A DNA stretch of 64,000 bases from Jeotgalibacillus sp. R-1-5s-1 (GCF_004405105.1 NZ_SORW01000009.1:1-64000), one strand, 5' to 3'. Counted from the stretch's first letter, positions 24,990-33,771 are shown. The notes: generated by a model not told the origin, from the letters alone. Program-made: numbers and translations.

Positions 24990-25823
24990 TTACTTTGCAA
25001 TCATCACAATCCCATTACCTGCCGGATCCTTCACATGATATCCATTCTCTTTTTCAACAGCACCCGTTTTCTCTGCGGCTGTAAGAAGCTGCTTTGAATC
25101 CGGAAAAACCAGCGTGTAATGAACCAGACCCGCAGATTGCTCACCAGGAGCAGGGATTCCGGTTCCATTCCATGTATTTACCGCAATATGATGATGATAT
25201 TTTTCAGTTGAAAGGAACAGTGCCTGGTGCCCATACCGGGATACGGGTTCGAACCCCAGAAGTTGAGTATAAAATTCTTCCGCATCTGAGATGGATGATA
25301 CGTGGAGATGAATATGACCCATTTTTGTTCCCGCAGGCAAGCCGTCCCACTTTTTATGTTGCACCTGAAGCACTGATTCAAAATCCAGCGGATCTACTGT
25401 CATATGAACCTGATCACGATTCCAGCTCCATTCTTCAGGCTCGCGATCCCTGTAGACCTCAATGCCATTTCCATCAGGATCTGAAAAATACAACGCTTCG
25501 CTGACCAGATGATCTGAAGCACCAAGCCGTATGTGATGGTCCGCAAGATGTTCAATGATTGATGCGAGATCAGCTCTCGTTGGAAGTAATATTGCGAAAT
25601 GATACAATCCTGTTTTTCCGGATTGTTTTGGCAGCACACCCTCAGGCTGAATTAATGTAACCAGCGGTGTCTCTCCATCTGCTGTTAATGTTACCTCCGT
25701 ATGATGCTGATTAAGAATATGAAATCCGATTACGTTTTGATAGAAAGCCAGTGATTCCTCCAGATTTGTTACGCGCAAAACAACTTCTCCCACATATACA
25801 GCCGGTCGATCATGAAACACCAT
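24990..25823 (-). CDS. catE: Catechol-2,3-dioxygenase-like VOC protein, CatE-like
   Basis: A 277-residue protein with two tandem VOC modules, as in extradiol dioxygenases. Metal ligands expected for the family are visible: His in GLYHFAILL or MGHIHLHVS and Glu in GNGIEVYRD. The closest named protein I recall is CatE (YfiE) of B. subtilis, which opens catechol and protects against quinones. The operator at 25838-25858 (TTAC-N5-GTAA) supports this, because CatR/YodB control the B. subtilis gene through such sites. GGGAGG lies upstream of the ATG. Confidence 0.8.
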   Translation of the reverse strand: MVFHDRPAVYVGEVVLRVTNLEESLAFYQNVIGFHILNQHHTEVTLTADGETPLVTLIQPEGVLPKQSGKTGLYHFAILLPTRADLASIIEHLADHHIRLGASDHLVSEALYFSDPDGNGIEVYRDREPEEWSWNRDQVHMTVDPLDFESVLQVQHKKWDGLPAGTKMGHIHLHVSSISDAEEFYTQLLGFEPVSRYGHQALFLSTEKYHHHIAVNTWNGTGIPAPGEQSAGLVHYTLVFPDSKQLLTAAEKTGAVEKENGYHVKDPAGNGIVMIAK

Positions 25824-25837
25824 GACGAACCCTCCCT

Positions 25838-25858
25838 TTAGTTACTTTATGTAACTAA
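25838..25858 (-). promoter_or_regulatory. CatR/YodB-type operator upstream of catE
   Basis: TTAGTTAC-TTTAT-GTAACTAA, a perfect 8-bp inverted repeat containing TTAC-N5-GTAA. A further half site (TTAGTAAC) lies at about 25866-25873. The TTAC-N5-GTAA form matches the CatR box of B. subtilis as I recall it. The regulator itself is not in the window. Confidence 0.65.
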
Positions 25859-25892
25859 TTATATTTTAGTAACAAAAAGAAAGCAAGCAGAT

Positions 25893-26855
25893 TTACTGCT
25901 TGCCCGGGATTACGGTGACCTGATTTCGTCCATTTTGTTTTGAATAGTATAATGCCTGATCTGCGCGTAAAAAGAGGTCTTTACGCTGATCACCTTCCTG
26001 ATATCCTGTCAATCCAATACTAATCGTAACAGGTGTATGGGACCACATATGCGTTTCCACATTCGCCCGTATTCTTTCTGCTACTTTGTGTGCTTTTTCA
26101 GGTCCGACATTTGCGAGCAGAATAACAAACTCCTCTCCGCCAAGACGCGCGAGTACGTCACCTTCACGGATTTCCTGCTCAAGTTTCCAGGAGAGCTCCT
26201 GCAATACCTGATCACCGACGGGATGCCCAAACTGATCATTGACTCTTTTAAAATGATCAATATCCAAAATAACGAAAGTGAATTCAAATTTTTTTGTATC
26301 CGCCCATTGAATAAATGATTGAACGGCGTCTTCAAAAAAGCGTCTGTTTTTCAAATTTGTTAAAGGATCAATCATGGCCAGGTTTTCGAGTCTTGCGTTA
26401 GCCGCCGTGATTTCTTCCCGCTTCCCCTCAAGTTCATTAATGAGATTTTGAAGCTCTGTATATGCCTGATCTGTATTTTCCAGTACTTTTTCTACATTGC
26501 GCTTTGAGCGGATCAGTTCATTTTCAAAATCGTCACGGGTTTTCATTTTGACAAGGACACACTCAATCTGCCCGTCACGCTGCTGTGCATTGATCAGTAC
26601 AGGCAACGGCTCACCCTGAGTTTTCAGCGTAAGATACATTTCATCCACTCTTCCCTGAGAAGACAGTACCGGCATGAAGTAGGTCTGAAAATAGAGACGG
26701 GAAGGCAGTGTCAACAGTGAACTCATGTGCTTTTGAGCAAGATCGTCAGTTGCTTGTCCTGTATATTCCCCCAGCATTTTATTCCCTTCTATGATCCTTC
26801 CGTCCAATTCGAGGACCGCAAAGGCACATGGTGCATGATACAGCTGACTATCCAT
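25893..26855 (-). CDS. PAS-domain diguanylate cyclase
   Basis: A 320-residue protein. A PAS domain (about 5-110) is followed by a coiled coil (about 115-155) and a GGDEF domain with the active motif GGEEF, IDHFKRVNDQFGHPVGD and QALYYSKQNGRN intact. It should make cyclic di-GMP. An RxxD inhibition site is not obvious. It starts 16 bp after an RsbQ-like hydrolase on the same strand, which suggests that hydrolase controls it through the PAS domain, as RsbQ does RsbP. Confidence 0.9.
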   Translation of the reverse strand: MDSQLYHAPCAFAVLELDGRIIEGNKMLGEYTGQATDDLAQKHMSSLLTLPSRLYFQTYFMPVLSSQGRVDEMYLTLKTQGEPLPVLINAQQRDGQIECVLVKMKTRDDFENELIRSKRNVEKVLENTDQAYTELQNLINELEGKREEITAANARLENLAMIDPLTNLKNRRFFEDAVQSFIQWADTKKFEFTFVILDIDHFKRVNDQFGHPVGDQVLQELSWKLEQEIREGDVLARLGGEEFVILLANVGPEKAHKVAERIRANVETHMWSHTPVTISIGLTGYQEGDQRKDLFLRADQALYYSKQNGRNQVTVIPGKQ

Positions 26856-26871
26856 GCAATCCCCTCCCGGC

Positions 26872-27663
26872 TTATATCATTGTTTGATGAATATATTTTA
26901 CCACTTCTTCAGGGTGACTGATATGCGGATTATGACCGGTCGCCTTTAAAATAACGAGTCTGCTGTCCTGGAACTGCTGGTCAAGAAACACCGCAACTTC
27001 ATGAGGAACAATCGTGTCATCACTCGGCTGGAGAATGGTGACAGGAAGTGTTACATCTTTCAACCAGTCCCTTACATCTATCAAAAACGTAGCTTCTGCA
27101 AATTGTCGCGCAATCTTTTGATCATTAGACAATAGCTGCAGTTCAAAGTTTTCCGCAAGATAAGGGCGATCCGTATTTTTCGATGCAACCGGCGCTAAAT
27201 ACTTCGCCCATTCCTTAAAGTTTTTTTCCATCATATCAAGCAGGCCTGAAATTTCATCCTTCGTAAAACCGCCATGATAGCCCGGTTCATTTAAATAACG
27301 TGGGGACGGAGCAATCATGATCAACTGTTTAAAAAGTTCCGGTCTTTTAAGTGAAGCAAGCGCACTGACCATCCCGCTGACAGAATGACCCACAACAATA
27401 ACATCTGACAGATTCAGCGCATCACACACTTCGATCAGATCATCTGCATACCCATCCACCGTGCGATACCGTTCTTCGGAATACGCCGTTTTATCTGACC
27501 GTCCAGAGCCGACATAATCAAACAGCACAACCTTATAGTCGTTTTCAAATACGGGACTGACCTGACTCCATGCCTCTTGACTGCTGCCAAAACCATGTGC
27601 AAATACAAGAGACTGCGTCCCTTTTCCTTTAACCGTTACATGATTTCTTGAAAGAACATTCAT
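26872..27663 (-). CDS. RsbQ-like alpha/beta hydrolase signalling protein
   Basis: A 263-residue alpha/beta hydrolase of the RsbQ/KAI2/D14 type. The catalytic triad is visible: Ser94 in VGHSVSGM, Asp215/216 in QPSDDTIVP and His244 in ATGHNPHISHP; the HGFGSSQEAW oxyanion strand matches RsbQ. In B. subtilis RsbQ activates the PAS-PP2C phosphatase RsbP in energy stress. No RsbP-like phosphatase is here; a PAS-GGDEF gene follows at once, so c-di-GMP is the likely output. GGGAG precedes the ATG. Confidence 0.88.
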   Translation of the reverse strand: MNVLSRNHVTVKGKGTQSLVFAHGFGSSQEAWSQVSPVFENDYKVVLFDYVGSGRSDKTAYSEERYRTVDGYADDLIEVCDALNLSDVIVVGHSVSGMVSALASLKRPELFKQLIMIAPSPRYLNEPGYHGGFTKDEISGLLDMMEKNFKEWAKYLAPVASKNTDRPYLAENFELQLLSNDQKIARQFAEATFLIDVRDWLKDVTLPVTILQPSDDTIVPHEVAVFLDQQFQDSRLVILKATGHNPHISHPEEVVKYIHQTMI

Positions 27664-27708
27664 TTGAAACTCCCTTTCTTTCTGCCTATCTATCTCTTTC
27701 TTCTACTA

Positions 27709-28428
27709 TTAAGGATTCACTTGTCTTTTTCCTGCTTTTATGATGAGAAAATGAGGATTTTTTGTTAAATATTCGTACCGGTCAGCCGTTATTTGCTCCA
27801 TTTCTTTTATCGGCAGCGGCTCAATCAGGTTTTTCAGATCAAAATACTGAAGCGTCTGTTGAACAATTTCCTGCAGAGACCTTCTATAAAAGGATACTTC
27901 GACCGTTTTTCCACCCTTGGTCCATACATCATGTAGGAGTTTCTTTTCAAAATAATTCTCTTCTTTCATTTGGATGAAGTCCATAAAAGGATGGTGGGTT
28001 GAATATAAAAAGATCCCGCCAGGCTTTAGGATTCTCTCTACTTCACTCATTATATCGTTCCAATCTTTAAGATAATGAAGTGTCAGCGAACTGACCACAA
28101 CATCAAAAGAATTGTCTTCAAAAGGTAACGGCTGTGAAAGATCATGTTGAAAAAAAGAAGCACGCTCTTTTAAACGATATTTTGCCGCCTTAATCATTTT
28201 ACTGCTGATATCAATACCTGTTACAGACGCGCCTCTATTGACAAGCTGCTCAGCATACCATCCCGCAGAACAGCCAGCATCAAGCACGTTAAGCCCTTCT
28301 AAATCATCCGGAAGCTCCTTCATCATGGCTGGTCTTTCATAATGGGTGTTAAAAGGACTTGCATGGTCCATTTCCTGATCATAAGCCTTTGCAAGCTGGT
28401 CAAAAGATTCTTCTGGCGTATTTGTCAT
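27709..28428 (-). CDS. Class I SAM-dependent methyltransferase
   Basis: A 239-residue methyltransferase. Motif I is LNVLDAGCSAGWYAEQL, motif II GIDISSKMI and the post-motif SFDVVVSSLTLHYLKDW; the lid helices and C-terminal part match ubiE-like small-molecule enzymes. Substrate unknown. ATG 28428 has GAGGTG 7 nt upstream; an in-frame start at 28449 has none. It is the first gene of the run with the RsbQ-like protein, 45 bp apart. Confidence 0.85.
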   Translation of the reverse strand: MTNTPEESFDQLAKAYDQEMDHASPFNTHYERPAMMKELPDDLEGLNVLDAGCSAGWYAEQLVNRGASVTGIDISSKMIKAAKYRLKERASFFQHDLSQPLPFEDNSFDVVVSSLTLHYLKDWNDIMSEVERILKPGGIFLYSTHHPFMDFIQMKEENYFEKKLLHDVWTKGGKTVEVSFYRRSLQEIVQQTLQYFDLKNLIEPLPIKEMEQITADRYEYLTKNPHFLIIKAGKRQVNP

Positions 28429-28640
28429 GTAAATCACCTCGATTAACATTTACATCCATTATATCTGAAAACAAATTTATCTATAAAGAATACTTTCGAC
28501 CCCCAAAATATTTTCCACCTGTTCGAATCATGTAGAAACAAATCGGCCGGTTTGTCACAAACATATAACAATATTGTAATATTTAAAATTTTCTATATTT
28601 GTTATTATGTTCTATATACTATACATACAGGAGGTACTAC

Positions 28641-30044
28641 ATGAAATTTAAAAAAGCTTTATTTACTACATCCATTGCCGGTGCTTTAGCATTTGGCGCA
28701 ATCTCTCCTACACTTGCTCACGATGCCATTGACGGCAGTGGGGCAGTGAAAGGAGAACGCGGCGTTTTCTCAAATGATGAAATTCAAAACCTGAGCGATG
28801 CCTACTTAAGTGGATCCAAGAACGTTTCTTCTTTGACTGAAGCCGCAGCAGTACAAATAAAAGAGCTTAACGGCGTACAAAACAATACTGCTGATGTTTA
28901 TGCTCACAAAGGCTACGCATACCTCGGAACACATACAGCTAATGGCGGAAATGGCGGCGTACGCGTTTTTGATCTTAAGGACCCGAATAACCCTGAAGAA
29001 GTTGCTGTATTCGGTCACGATGATGTGCCGGGAACATGGCAGGAAAAAGTCATTGTAAAGAGTGTAAACACACCTGAATTTAAAGGAGATCTTGCCGTTG
29101 TCAGTGTGCAGCAGCGTAACCGCAACCGTGAAGACACATCAGGCGGCTTCCTGCTTTATGATGTAACGGATCCTACTAATCCTGAAAAACTCGGGTTCTG
29201 GGAAGTTTATGACCGCACTGCAGGTACTCACGAACTTTACCTTTCTGCGAAAAACGGAAAAGCTTACGTTTACACTGCAAATCCATACGCTGATTACTAC
29301 AGCCACGGCGAACAGCGTGACTTCCAGATCGTTGATGTTACAGACCCTAAAAACCCTGAAACAGTATGGCAGTTCGATCCAAGAACCCTTCCTGAAGTAT
29401 CCGAGGACTTTGATGGATACAACTGGGCTTCTCCGGACGGCAAAACACGGCCTGTATTCAACCATTCTGTCGTAACAGATGATAACGGCGATTACGCGTT
29501 TGTTTCTATGTGGGACCTTGGCACAATCATCTTTGACGTAAAAGATCCTGAAAACCCGAAATACCTTGGCCGCACTGACTTTGCATCTGAACAGCAGGGT
29601 TCTGCCCACTCAGCAACACTTGCCAAAGGCGGTAACATTCTGATTGAGACACGCGAAGTGTATAACCCGACGAAACCGGGCTATGAAGAGTCATACGGCT
29701 ATACGCGAATTTTTGATATCAAAGATAAAACAAATCCAAAACTGTTAAGCGAATTTAAAACCGACCTGACAGACAATGTTGAAGACGGCGTAACATTCGG
29801 AAATACTGTTCATGATCCAAAAGTTCACGGTAACACCCTTTACCTGAGCCACTATGCAGGCGGTGTCTACATGGTTGACATCTCAAACCCTGCAGAACCT
29901 AAACAAATCGGTCAGTATAAACCTGACCAGGCAGACGTATGGGGCGTCTTCGTTGACCGCAACTACGTACTTGCCTCTGATATGGGCCAGGGACTTAAGG
30001 TATTGACGCGTGGAAAAGGCGGAGCACCAAATACAGATAACTAA
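28641..30044 (+). CDS. Secreted LVIVD-repeat beta-propeller protein
   Basis: A 467-residue exported protein. The signal peptide is MKFKKALFTTSIAGALAFGA with cleavage near SPTLA-HD. The body has at least five repeats around VFDLKDPNNPEEV, LYDVTDPTNPEKL, IVDVTDPKNPETV, IFDVKDPENPKYL and MVDISNPAEPKQI, the LVIVD beta-propeller repeat. Function is unknown; such proteins may be surface or secreted binding proteins. AGGAGGT lies 6 nt before the ATG; a perfect terminator follows. Confidence 0.88.
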   Translation: MKFKKALFTTSIAGALAFGAISPTLAHDAIDGSGAVKGERGVFSNDEIQNLSDAYLSGSKNVSSLTEAAAVQIKELNGVQNNTADVYAHKGYAYLGTHTANGGNGGVRVFDLKDPNNPEEVAVFGHDDVPGTWQEKVIVKSVNTPEFKGDLAVVSVQQRNRNREDTSGGFLLYDVTDPTNPEKLGFWEVYDRTAGTHELYLSAKNGKAYVYTANPYADYYSHGEQRDFQIVDVTDPKNPETVWQFDPRTLPEVSEDFDGYNWASPDGKTRPVFNHSVVTDDNGDYAFVSMWDLGTIIFDVKDPENPKYLGRTDFASEQQGSAHSATLAKGGNILIETREVYNPTKPGYEESYGYTRIFDIKDKTNPKLLSEFKTDLTDNVEDGVTFGNTVHDPKVHGNTLYLSHYAGGVYMVDISNPAEPKQIGQYKPDQADVWGVFVDRNYVLASDMGQGLKVLTRGKGGAPNTDN

Positions 30045-30051
30045 TATGAAT

Positions 30052-30090
30052 AAAAACAGCTGAGACAATTTATGTGTCTCAGCTGTTTTT
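30052..30090. terminator. Perfect intrinsic terminator
   Basis: AAAAACAGCTGAGACA and TGTCTCAGCTGTTTTT form a 16-bp stem with a short AT-rich loop. Confidence 0.95.
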
Positions 30091-30170
30091 ATTGAAAAAG
30101 CTATGTGAGATGAATGTTGAACGTCAGGGACTTTTTTAATGACAGAAAGCGTTCATGAGCGGGGAACCTT

Positions 30171-30362
30171 TAAGATTTCCTTCACTACTGTCACTTATTC
30201 CTTCTTTTGAGTTTTTAATACCATCTTTCTGGGAAATAATTCAGTCGTTTAAAAAATGTATTCCCTCATCAAGGCTTAAGTCCGGCTTATTCCCTTCTTT
30301 CAACGAACGGATTCTATCACTCTAATACCAGAATTCCATCACTTTAGGAGAAGATTCCTTCA
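30171..30362 (-). repeat. Phased box array A4 (nine boxes, inverted)
   Basis: Box complements (ATTCC-like) start on the plus strand at 30176, 30197, 30218, 30239 and 30260, then after a 29-bp step at 30289, 30311, 30333 and 30354. Read on the minus strand this is the same 4 + 5 layout as A1-A3. The spacing is 21 bp with two steps of 22. It lies between the convergent LVIVD and 334-residue protein genes. Confidence 0.82.
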
Positions 30363-30448
30363 ATTTGATTCCCCCGCTGCACGCGCACCCAAGCATCAGG
30401 CTCACCTATCGTACTTTTCCGGATCCATTTACTCAAACCACCTTCAGA

Positions 30449-31453
30449 TCAAGACGGTTTCGCCACAATCTCCCTCTCCATCTGTTCAAAAATCGCCTCT
30501 ACACCCTGCCACCAATTCGGATCCTCTGCGTATTTCCGGTTAATCCACTGGATCGGGTTGGCATCTTGCGGCCTGCCGTCACTTAAATTCACAACCGTCC
30601 TGGCAGCAATTTCAGAAGACTCCTCAATATTCGTATTAAAATCCTCCCAGCTATGAAACACGTTAAATGGATTATTCGCAATTTCTTCTGCATTTTCATG
30701 CGATCTTGGAACAAATGCCTGCTCCTGACCTGTAATCGCAAAAAGCAGCAGAGGGTGAATATTAAAGTCATGAGCAGCCTGAAAAATCGCATCCACATTC
30801 CGGTCGTCCGCTAAAATCGAGCCCCTTTCACCCAGCCAGACCTGCACAGCTTCCTTTTCAACAAACGTAAATTTCAGATGTTCCGGAAGTTCATTAACAG
30901 GCCCGTTGTAAACCTCTACATTCTGAACAGGTGGAGGAACGGCCTCCGCAAGTGTACGTTCAGGTTCAGACTTGTCCGTCCAGTCAACGGTCAGAATAAG
31001 CACGACTGCCAATCCTGAGATCAATATTCCCGACAGAGCAGGTATGAACCTCTTCCTGTTCATTGGTTTCATTTCGTTCCCGGTCACGTTAACAGGAGGG
31101 TAAAATACGTCCATCAGCTTTTTCGCCTCATCCTCAGATAAAAAACCCGTACTCCAGTTCATCATTTCTTCGGGATCTGCATACGATGCCCCTTCTTCTG
31201 CGAGATCAAACCGTGTAATGATCATATTCCCTGAAGACAGCAAATGCTCAAACAGCCTTTGCCTTGCTGCTTTCTTCCGCTCTTCCTCTCCGTTTGGAAG
31301 AGAACGCTCAATCATTTTATGTAAGGTGTCTGCCAAAATCGCTGCCCGTTTCTTGGACGTGGCCTCAGGGTACTTTTTCAAAATGAATTTCTGAGCATGA
31401 CCTACTTTTTCCCTGGAAAGCACAACGTCCTCTTTTAGTTTTTCAGTCACCAT
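30449..31453 (-). CDS. Membrane-anchored hypothetical protein with possible glucosaminidase-like end
   Basis: A 334-residue protein. Residues 1-130 are cytoplasmic, helical and charged; one membrane helix spans about 140-160 (ALSGILISGLAVVLILTV). Outside, residues 190-334 include LLLFAITGQEQAFVPRS and NNPFNVFHSWEDFN, which recall lysozyme/glucosaminidase-fold enzymes with an Asn-Pro-Phe-Asn loop; this is tentative. Type II topology and a cell-wall role are inferred. Confidence 0.6.
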   Translation of the reverse strand: MVTEKLKEDVVLSREKVGHAQKFILKKYPEATSKKRAAILADTLHKMIERSLPNGEEERKKAARQRLFEHLLSSGNMIITRFDLAEEGASYADPEEMMNWSTGFLSEDEAKKLMDVFYPPVNVTGNEMKPMNRKRFIPALSGILISGLAVVLILTVDWTDKSEPERTLAEAVPPPVQNVEVYNGPVNELPEHLKFTFVEKEAVQVWLGERGSILADDRNVDAIFQAAHDFNIHPLLLFAITGQEQAFVPRSHENAEEIANNPFNVFHSWEDFNTNIEESSEIAARTVVNLSDGRPQDANPIQWINRKYAEDPNWWQGVEAIFEQMEREIVAKPS

Positions 31454-31587
31454 TTAATCTCACCGCTCTATGTCTTTTTTATCATTTTACCACAGGACAA
31501 TCTGATCACTTCATCAATTTTAGGTAAATATTGTTTCGAAAAACAGATGATATAAAGTCGGATCTCAAAAAATACTTATAAAAGTGA

Positions 31588-31661
31588 GCAGGAAAATCAA
31601 GCTCCTTTTCCTGCTTTTAAACGAATGAAAAAGAACCCGCAATTATGCAGGCTCTTTTTTC
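31588..31661. terminator. Two hairpins at the end of the MFS gene
   Basis: AGCAGGAAAA pairs with TTTTCCTGCT (31588-31617), and AAGAACCCGCA pairs imperfectly with TGCAGGCTCTT (31628-31660), followed by T-tracts. The second overlaps the last codons of the MFS gene. Confidence 0.6.
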
Positions 31662-32806
31662 ATAACTTTATAGATGAATGGTGCCAGGCACATAATACCG
31701 AGCAGGGCAAAACCAGCCGTTAATGAGTAAGCAGAAGATACATAACCAAAGCCGGTACCAACTCCCACCAGCACCACGTTAAACGCCAGGGATTGAAAAG
31801 ACTCAAGCGTGGCTCTCATCCTGTCATCTGCTTTTTCATGCAGTGCACCCAACACTAGCGGTTCAGTCATACCTGAAGCAAGCAGAAGAACAATTAACCC
31901 TGCAGCACCGGCCCAATTCACAAAAAAAGCAGAAAACACAAGTGCTAAAGCGCCGGTTAAGACTATAAAGTGAAGCAGGTTCTCACGGCCAAAGCGCTGC
32001 CGTAAACGGGAAGCCAGAAGCCCTCCCGGAATTTGAACGAGAAGTACCACTCCATAAAACAACCCAAAAAAGGATAGCTCAATGCCGGCATCTCTCAAAT
32101 ACAGTTGCCAGAATTCCTCTGTAAATCCTGCGGCGAGTCCCGTCATAATACCAAGGATCAGCAAATAAACCAATCCAGGATGCTGCCTGAAAAACTCCAC
32201 AGACTGACGAACCTGCTCCATGATCGAAACTGGCTCTTCATGCTCAGGCACACTTCGATCGGACAAAAATAAAGACATGATAAAAGCGATACTAATACTC
32301 AATATGGAAATCAGATAGTTCAACTCAAAAGAATACTGCTCCGCCAGCAAACTTCCTGACAAAGCGGCAATCATCAGCGACACAATCCTGACTGCCTGGA
32401 TCCTGCCTAAATGCCAGTCGAATCGATGCTCCTGTCTGATTGAAGCAAGAGAATCGTACAGTAATGCATTTTCAGCACCACTCAACAAAGCACCTCCAGC
32501 AGCCGAAAAGGCGATCGCCACAGCAAACTGCCAAAACGAGTCCGCTGACAGCAGAATCACAAACATGATACCCTCGAGAAAAATCCCCAGCACGATGACC
32601 GGCTTCTTCCCAATCCGGTCAGCCACAAGTCCAGCCGGCACCTCCAATGTAAGCATCACTGCACCAAAAATAATCTCTGTCAGCACAACATCCAGCACAC
32701 TCATCCCGCGCATTTCCCAGAAAAGACGTTCAATCACATAAGCCGGGATCAGCGCAAAAAAGAAGCTGATACTATATAACAACCAAATATTCCGTTTTAA
32801 ATTCAC
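31643..32806 (-). CDS. MFS transporter, probable drug exporter
   Basis: A 387-residue, 12-helix major facilitator. Motif A-like loop GLVADRIGKKPVI and a second GGLLASRLRQRFGRENL are intact. EVPAG and ALLYDSL place it with the TetA/NorA-like drug exporters rather than sugar carriers. It starts at GTG 32806. Its ribosome site is locked in a long hairpin preceded by a 9-residue leader ORF, the arrangement of antibiotic-inducible genes, which supports a drug efflux role. Confidence 0.82.
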   Translation of the reverse strand: MNLKRNIWLLYSISFFFALIPAYVIERLFWEMRGMSVLDVVLTEIIFGAVMLTLEVPAGLVADRIGKKPVIVLGIFLEGIMFVILLSADSFWQFAVAIAFSAAGGALLSGAENALLYDSLASIRQEHRFDWHLGRIQAVRIVSLMIAALSGSLLAEQYSFELNYLISILSISIAFIMSLFLSDRSVPEHEEPVSIMEQVRQSVEFFRQHPGLVYLLILGIMTGLAAGFTEEFWQLYLRDAGIELSFFGLFYGVVLLVQIPGGLLASRLRQRFGRENLLHFIVLTGALALVFSAFFVNWAGAAGLIVLLLASGMTEPLVLGALHEKADDRMRATLESFQSLAFNVVLVGVGTGFGYVSSAYSLTAGFALLGIMCLAPFIYKVMKKEPA

Positions 32807-32810
32807 CGTT

Positions 32811-32856
32811 CCTCCACCTCTCTCTTTTTAATCAGTAAAGAGAGCACAGGTGGAGG
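32811..32856 (-). promoter_or_regulatory. Ribosome-site-sequestering hairpin (translational attenuator)
   Basis: On the minus strand CCTCCACCT (32856-32848) pairs perfectly with AGGTGGAGG (32819-32811), which is the ribosome site of the MFS gene; CTCTCTTT and AAAGAGAG extend the stem inside, with a 3-nt bulge. There is no U-tract, so it should act on translation, not transcription. Confidence 0.75.
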
Positions 32857-32871
32857 TTCACGGGCATTCGA

Positions 32872-32901
32872 TTAACAAGGAGGACGTGCAAAACGGTTCA
32901 T
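32872..32901 (-). CDS. Nine-residue leader peptide MNRFARPPC
   Basis: A short frame with AAGGAG 9 nt before its ATG and stop codon 15 nt before the attenuator hairpin. A TATAAT (32927-32932) lies just upstream. The Pro-Pro-Cys end is a plausible drug-dependent stall site. Function is inferred from the layout. Confidence 0.6.
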   Translation of the reverse strand: MNRFARPPC

Positions 32902-32936
32902 ACGAATCCACTCCTTTTTTTCTTTTATTATACAAT

Positions 32937-33107
32937 TTATTGAAAGAAAAGAGGAGCAACAGCCGCCAAAACAAAAAGTAAAATTGAAATACCTATGAAT
33001 TGATAAAAACCTTTTCTCGACAGGTTACCTTTTTTAGTGTTCTTTTTCGTTACAACAGATAAAATGGCAAAACCAACGAGAAAAATCACCGGAAAGAACC
33101 ATTCCAC
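32937..33107 (-). CDS. Small membrane protein of the XRE-regulated trio
   Basis: A 56-residue protein with two hydrophobic helices (about 4-20 and 36-54). The GTG at 33107 has AAAGGTGGAG 6 nt upstream; the frame continues to a GTG at 33119 that lies inside that site. It follows the 126-residue membrane gene by 18 bp. The promoter of the MFS leader overlaps its end. Confidence 0.6.
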   Translation of the reverse strand: MEWFFPVIFLVGFAILSVVTKKNTKKGNLSRKGFYQFIGISILLFVLAAVAPLFFQ

Positions 33108-33125
33108 TTTAATCTCCACCTTTCA

Positions 33126-33506
33126 TCAATAACGTTTAGACAGCACAACCCAGGACAGAAACACTGTCGACAGCATCAGCGCTATAAGGATATACAAAAC
33201 AGTCGTTGCTTCAAGCATCAGAAGGTCCAGTTCAAATAATAAGATAAAAAGATTTATATATCCCAGACTGATAAAAAAACTGAAATACATCCCTTTAGAG
33301 CGAATCATCTTCATCCTCTCATCCCTCTGTTTAAACTGAGGCTGAAGGTAACTTAATGAAAAACACATCACTGCAATCGCAAATGATAAATATGTAAAAG
33401 GGACCGGCGGCTGTTCAGCAATAAGTGCGACCGCTAAAAATAGCAATCCGAAAAACACTTGAACAATACCAATAATTAAAAACAACTTCGGGTTATAATC
33501 CTTCAA
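33126..33506 (-). CDS. Four-helix membrane protein coupled to XRE regulator
   Basis: A 126-residue membrane protein with four helices (about 8-28, 34-50, 72-90, 98-120). It starts with TTG, has GGAGGAG upstream and overlaps the stop of the XRE gene by 4 bp. Small XRE regulators with such membrane partners are common in Bacilli; a signalling role is inferred. No family name can be given. Confidence 0.65.
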   Translation of the reverse strand: MKDYNPKLFLIIGIVQVFFGLLFLAVALIAEQPPVPFTYLSFAIAVMCFSLSYLQPQFKQRDERMKMIRSKGMYFSFFISLGYINLFILLFELDLLMLEATTVLYILIALMLSTVFLSWVVLSKRY

Positions 33507-33712
33507 TCCTGCTCCTCCTCATCTGTGTATATAAACAAATCTTCAATCGTCACTTCAAATAATCGGGCTAACTGAAAGGCCAGCGGTAAAGATGGGGAGT
33601 AACGATTTTTTTCAATTGAAATGATGGTTTGTCTTGAAACTCCCAGCATCTCCGCCAATCTGTCCTGTGATAACGAACGCTTTTTCCTGAATTCCGCCAA
33701 CCTGTTTTCCAA
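33503..33712 (-). CDS. XRE family HTH regulator (YgzD-like)
   Basis: A 69-residue protein that is almost only an HTH_3 domain: RKKRSLSQDRLAEMLGVSRQTIISIEKNRYSPSLPLA, then an acidic tail (YTDEEEQD). TTG start with GGAGGTG about 8 nt upstream. It leads a trio with two membrane proteins. Array C lies in the 450-bp gap upstream. Confidence 0.88.
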   Translation of the reverse strand: MENRLAEFRKKRSLSQDRLAEMLGVSRQTIISIEKNRYSPSLPLAFQLARLFEVTIEDLFIYTDEEEQD

Positions 33713-33771
33713 TTACACTTCACCTCCTGAATGACGTCTAAAGTGAGATCTCACAACCGGGACCTTTTACA

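Noticed and set aside
29139-29609. A 156-codon frame opposite the LVIVD gene
   Set aside because: It is a shadow of a strongly conserved repeat gene with signal peptide and ribosome site.
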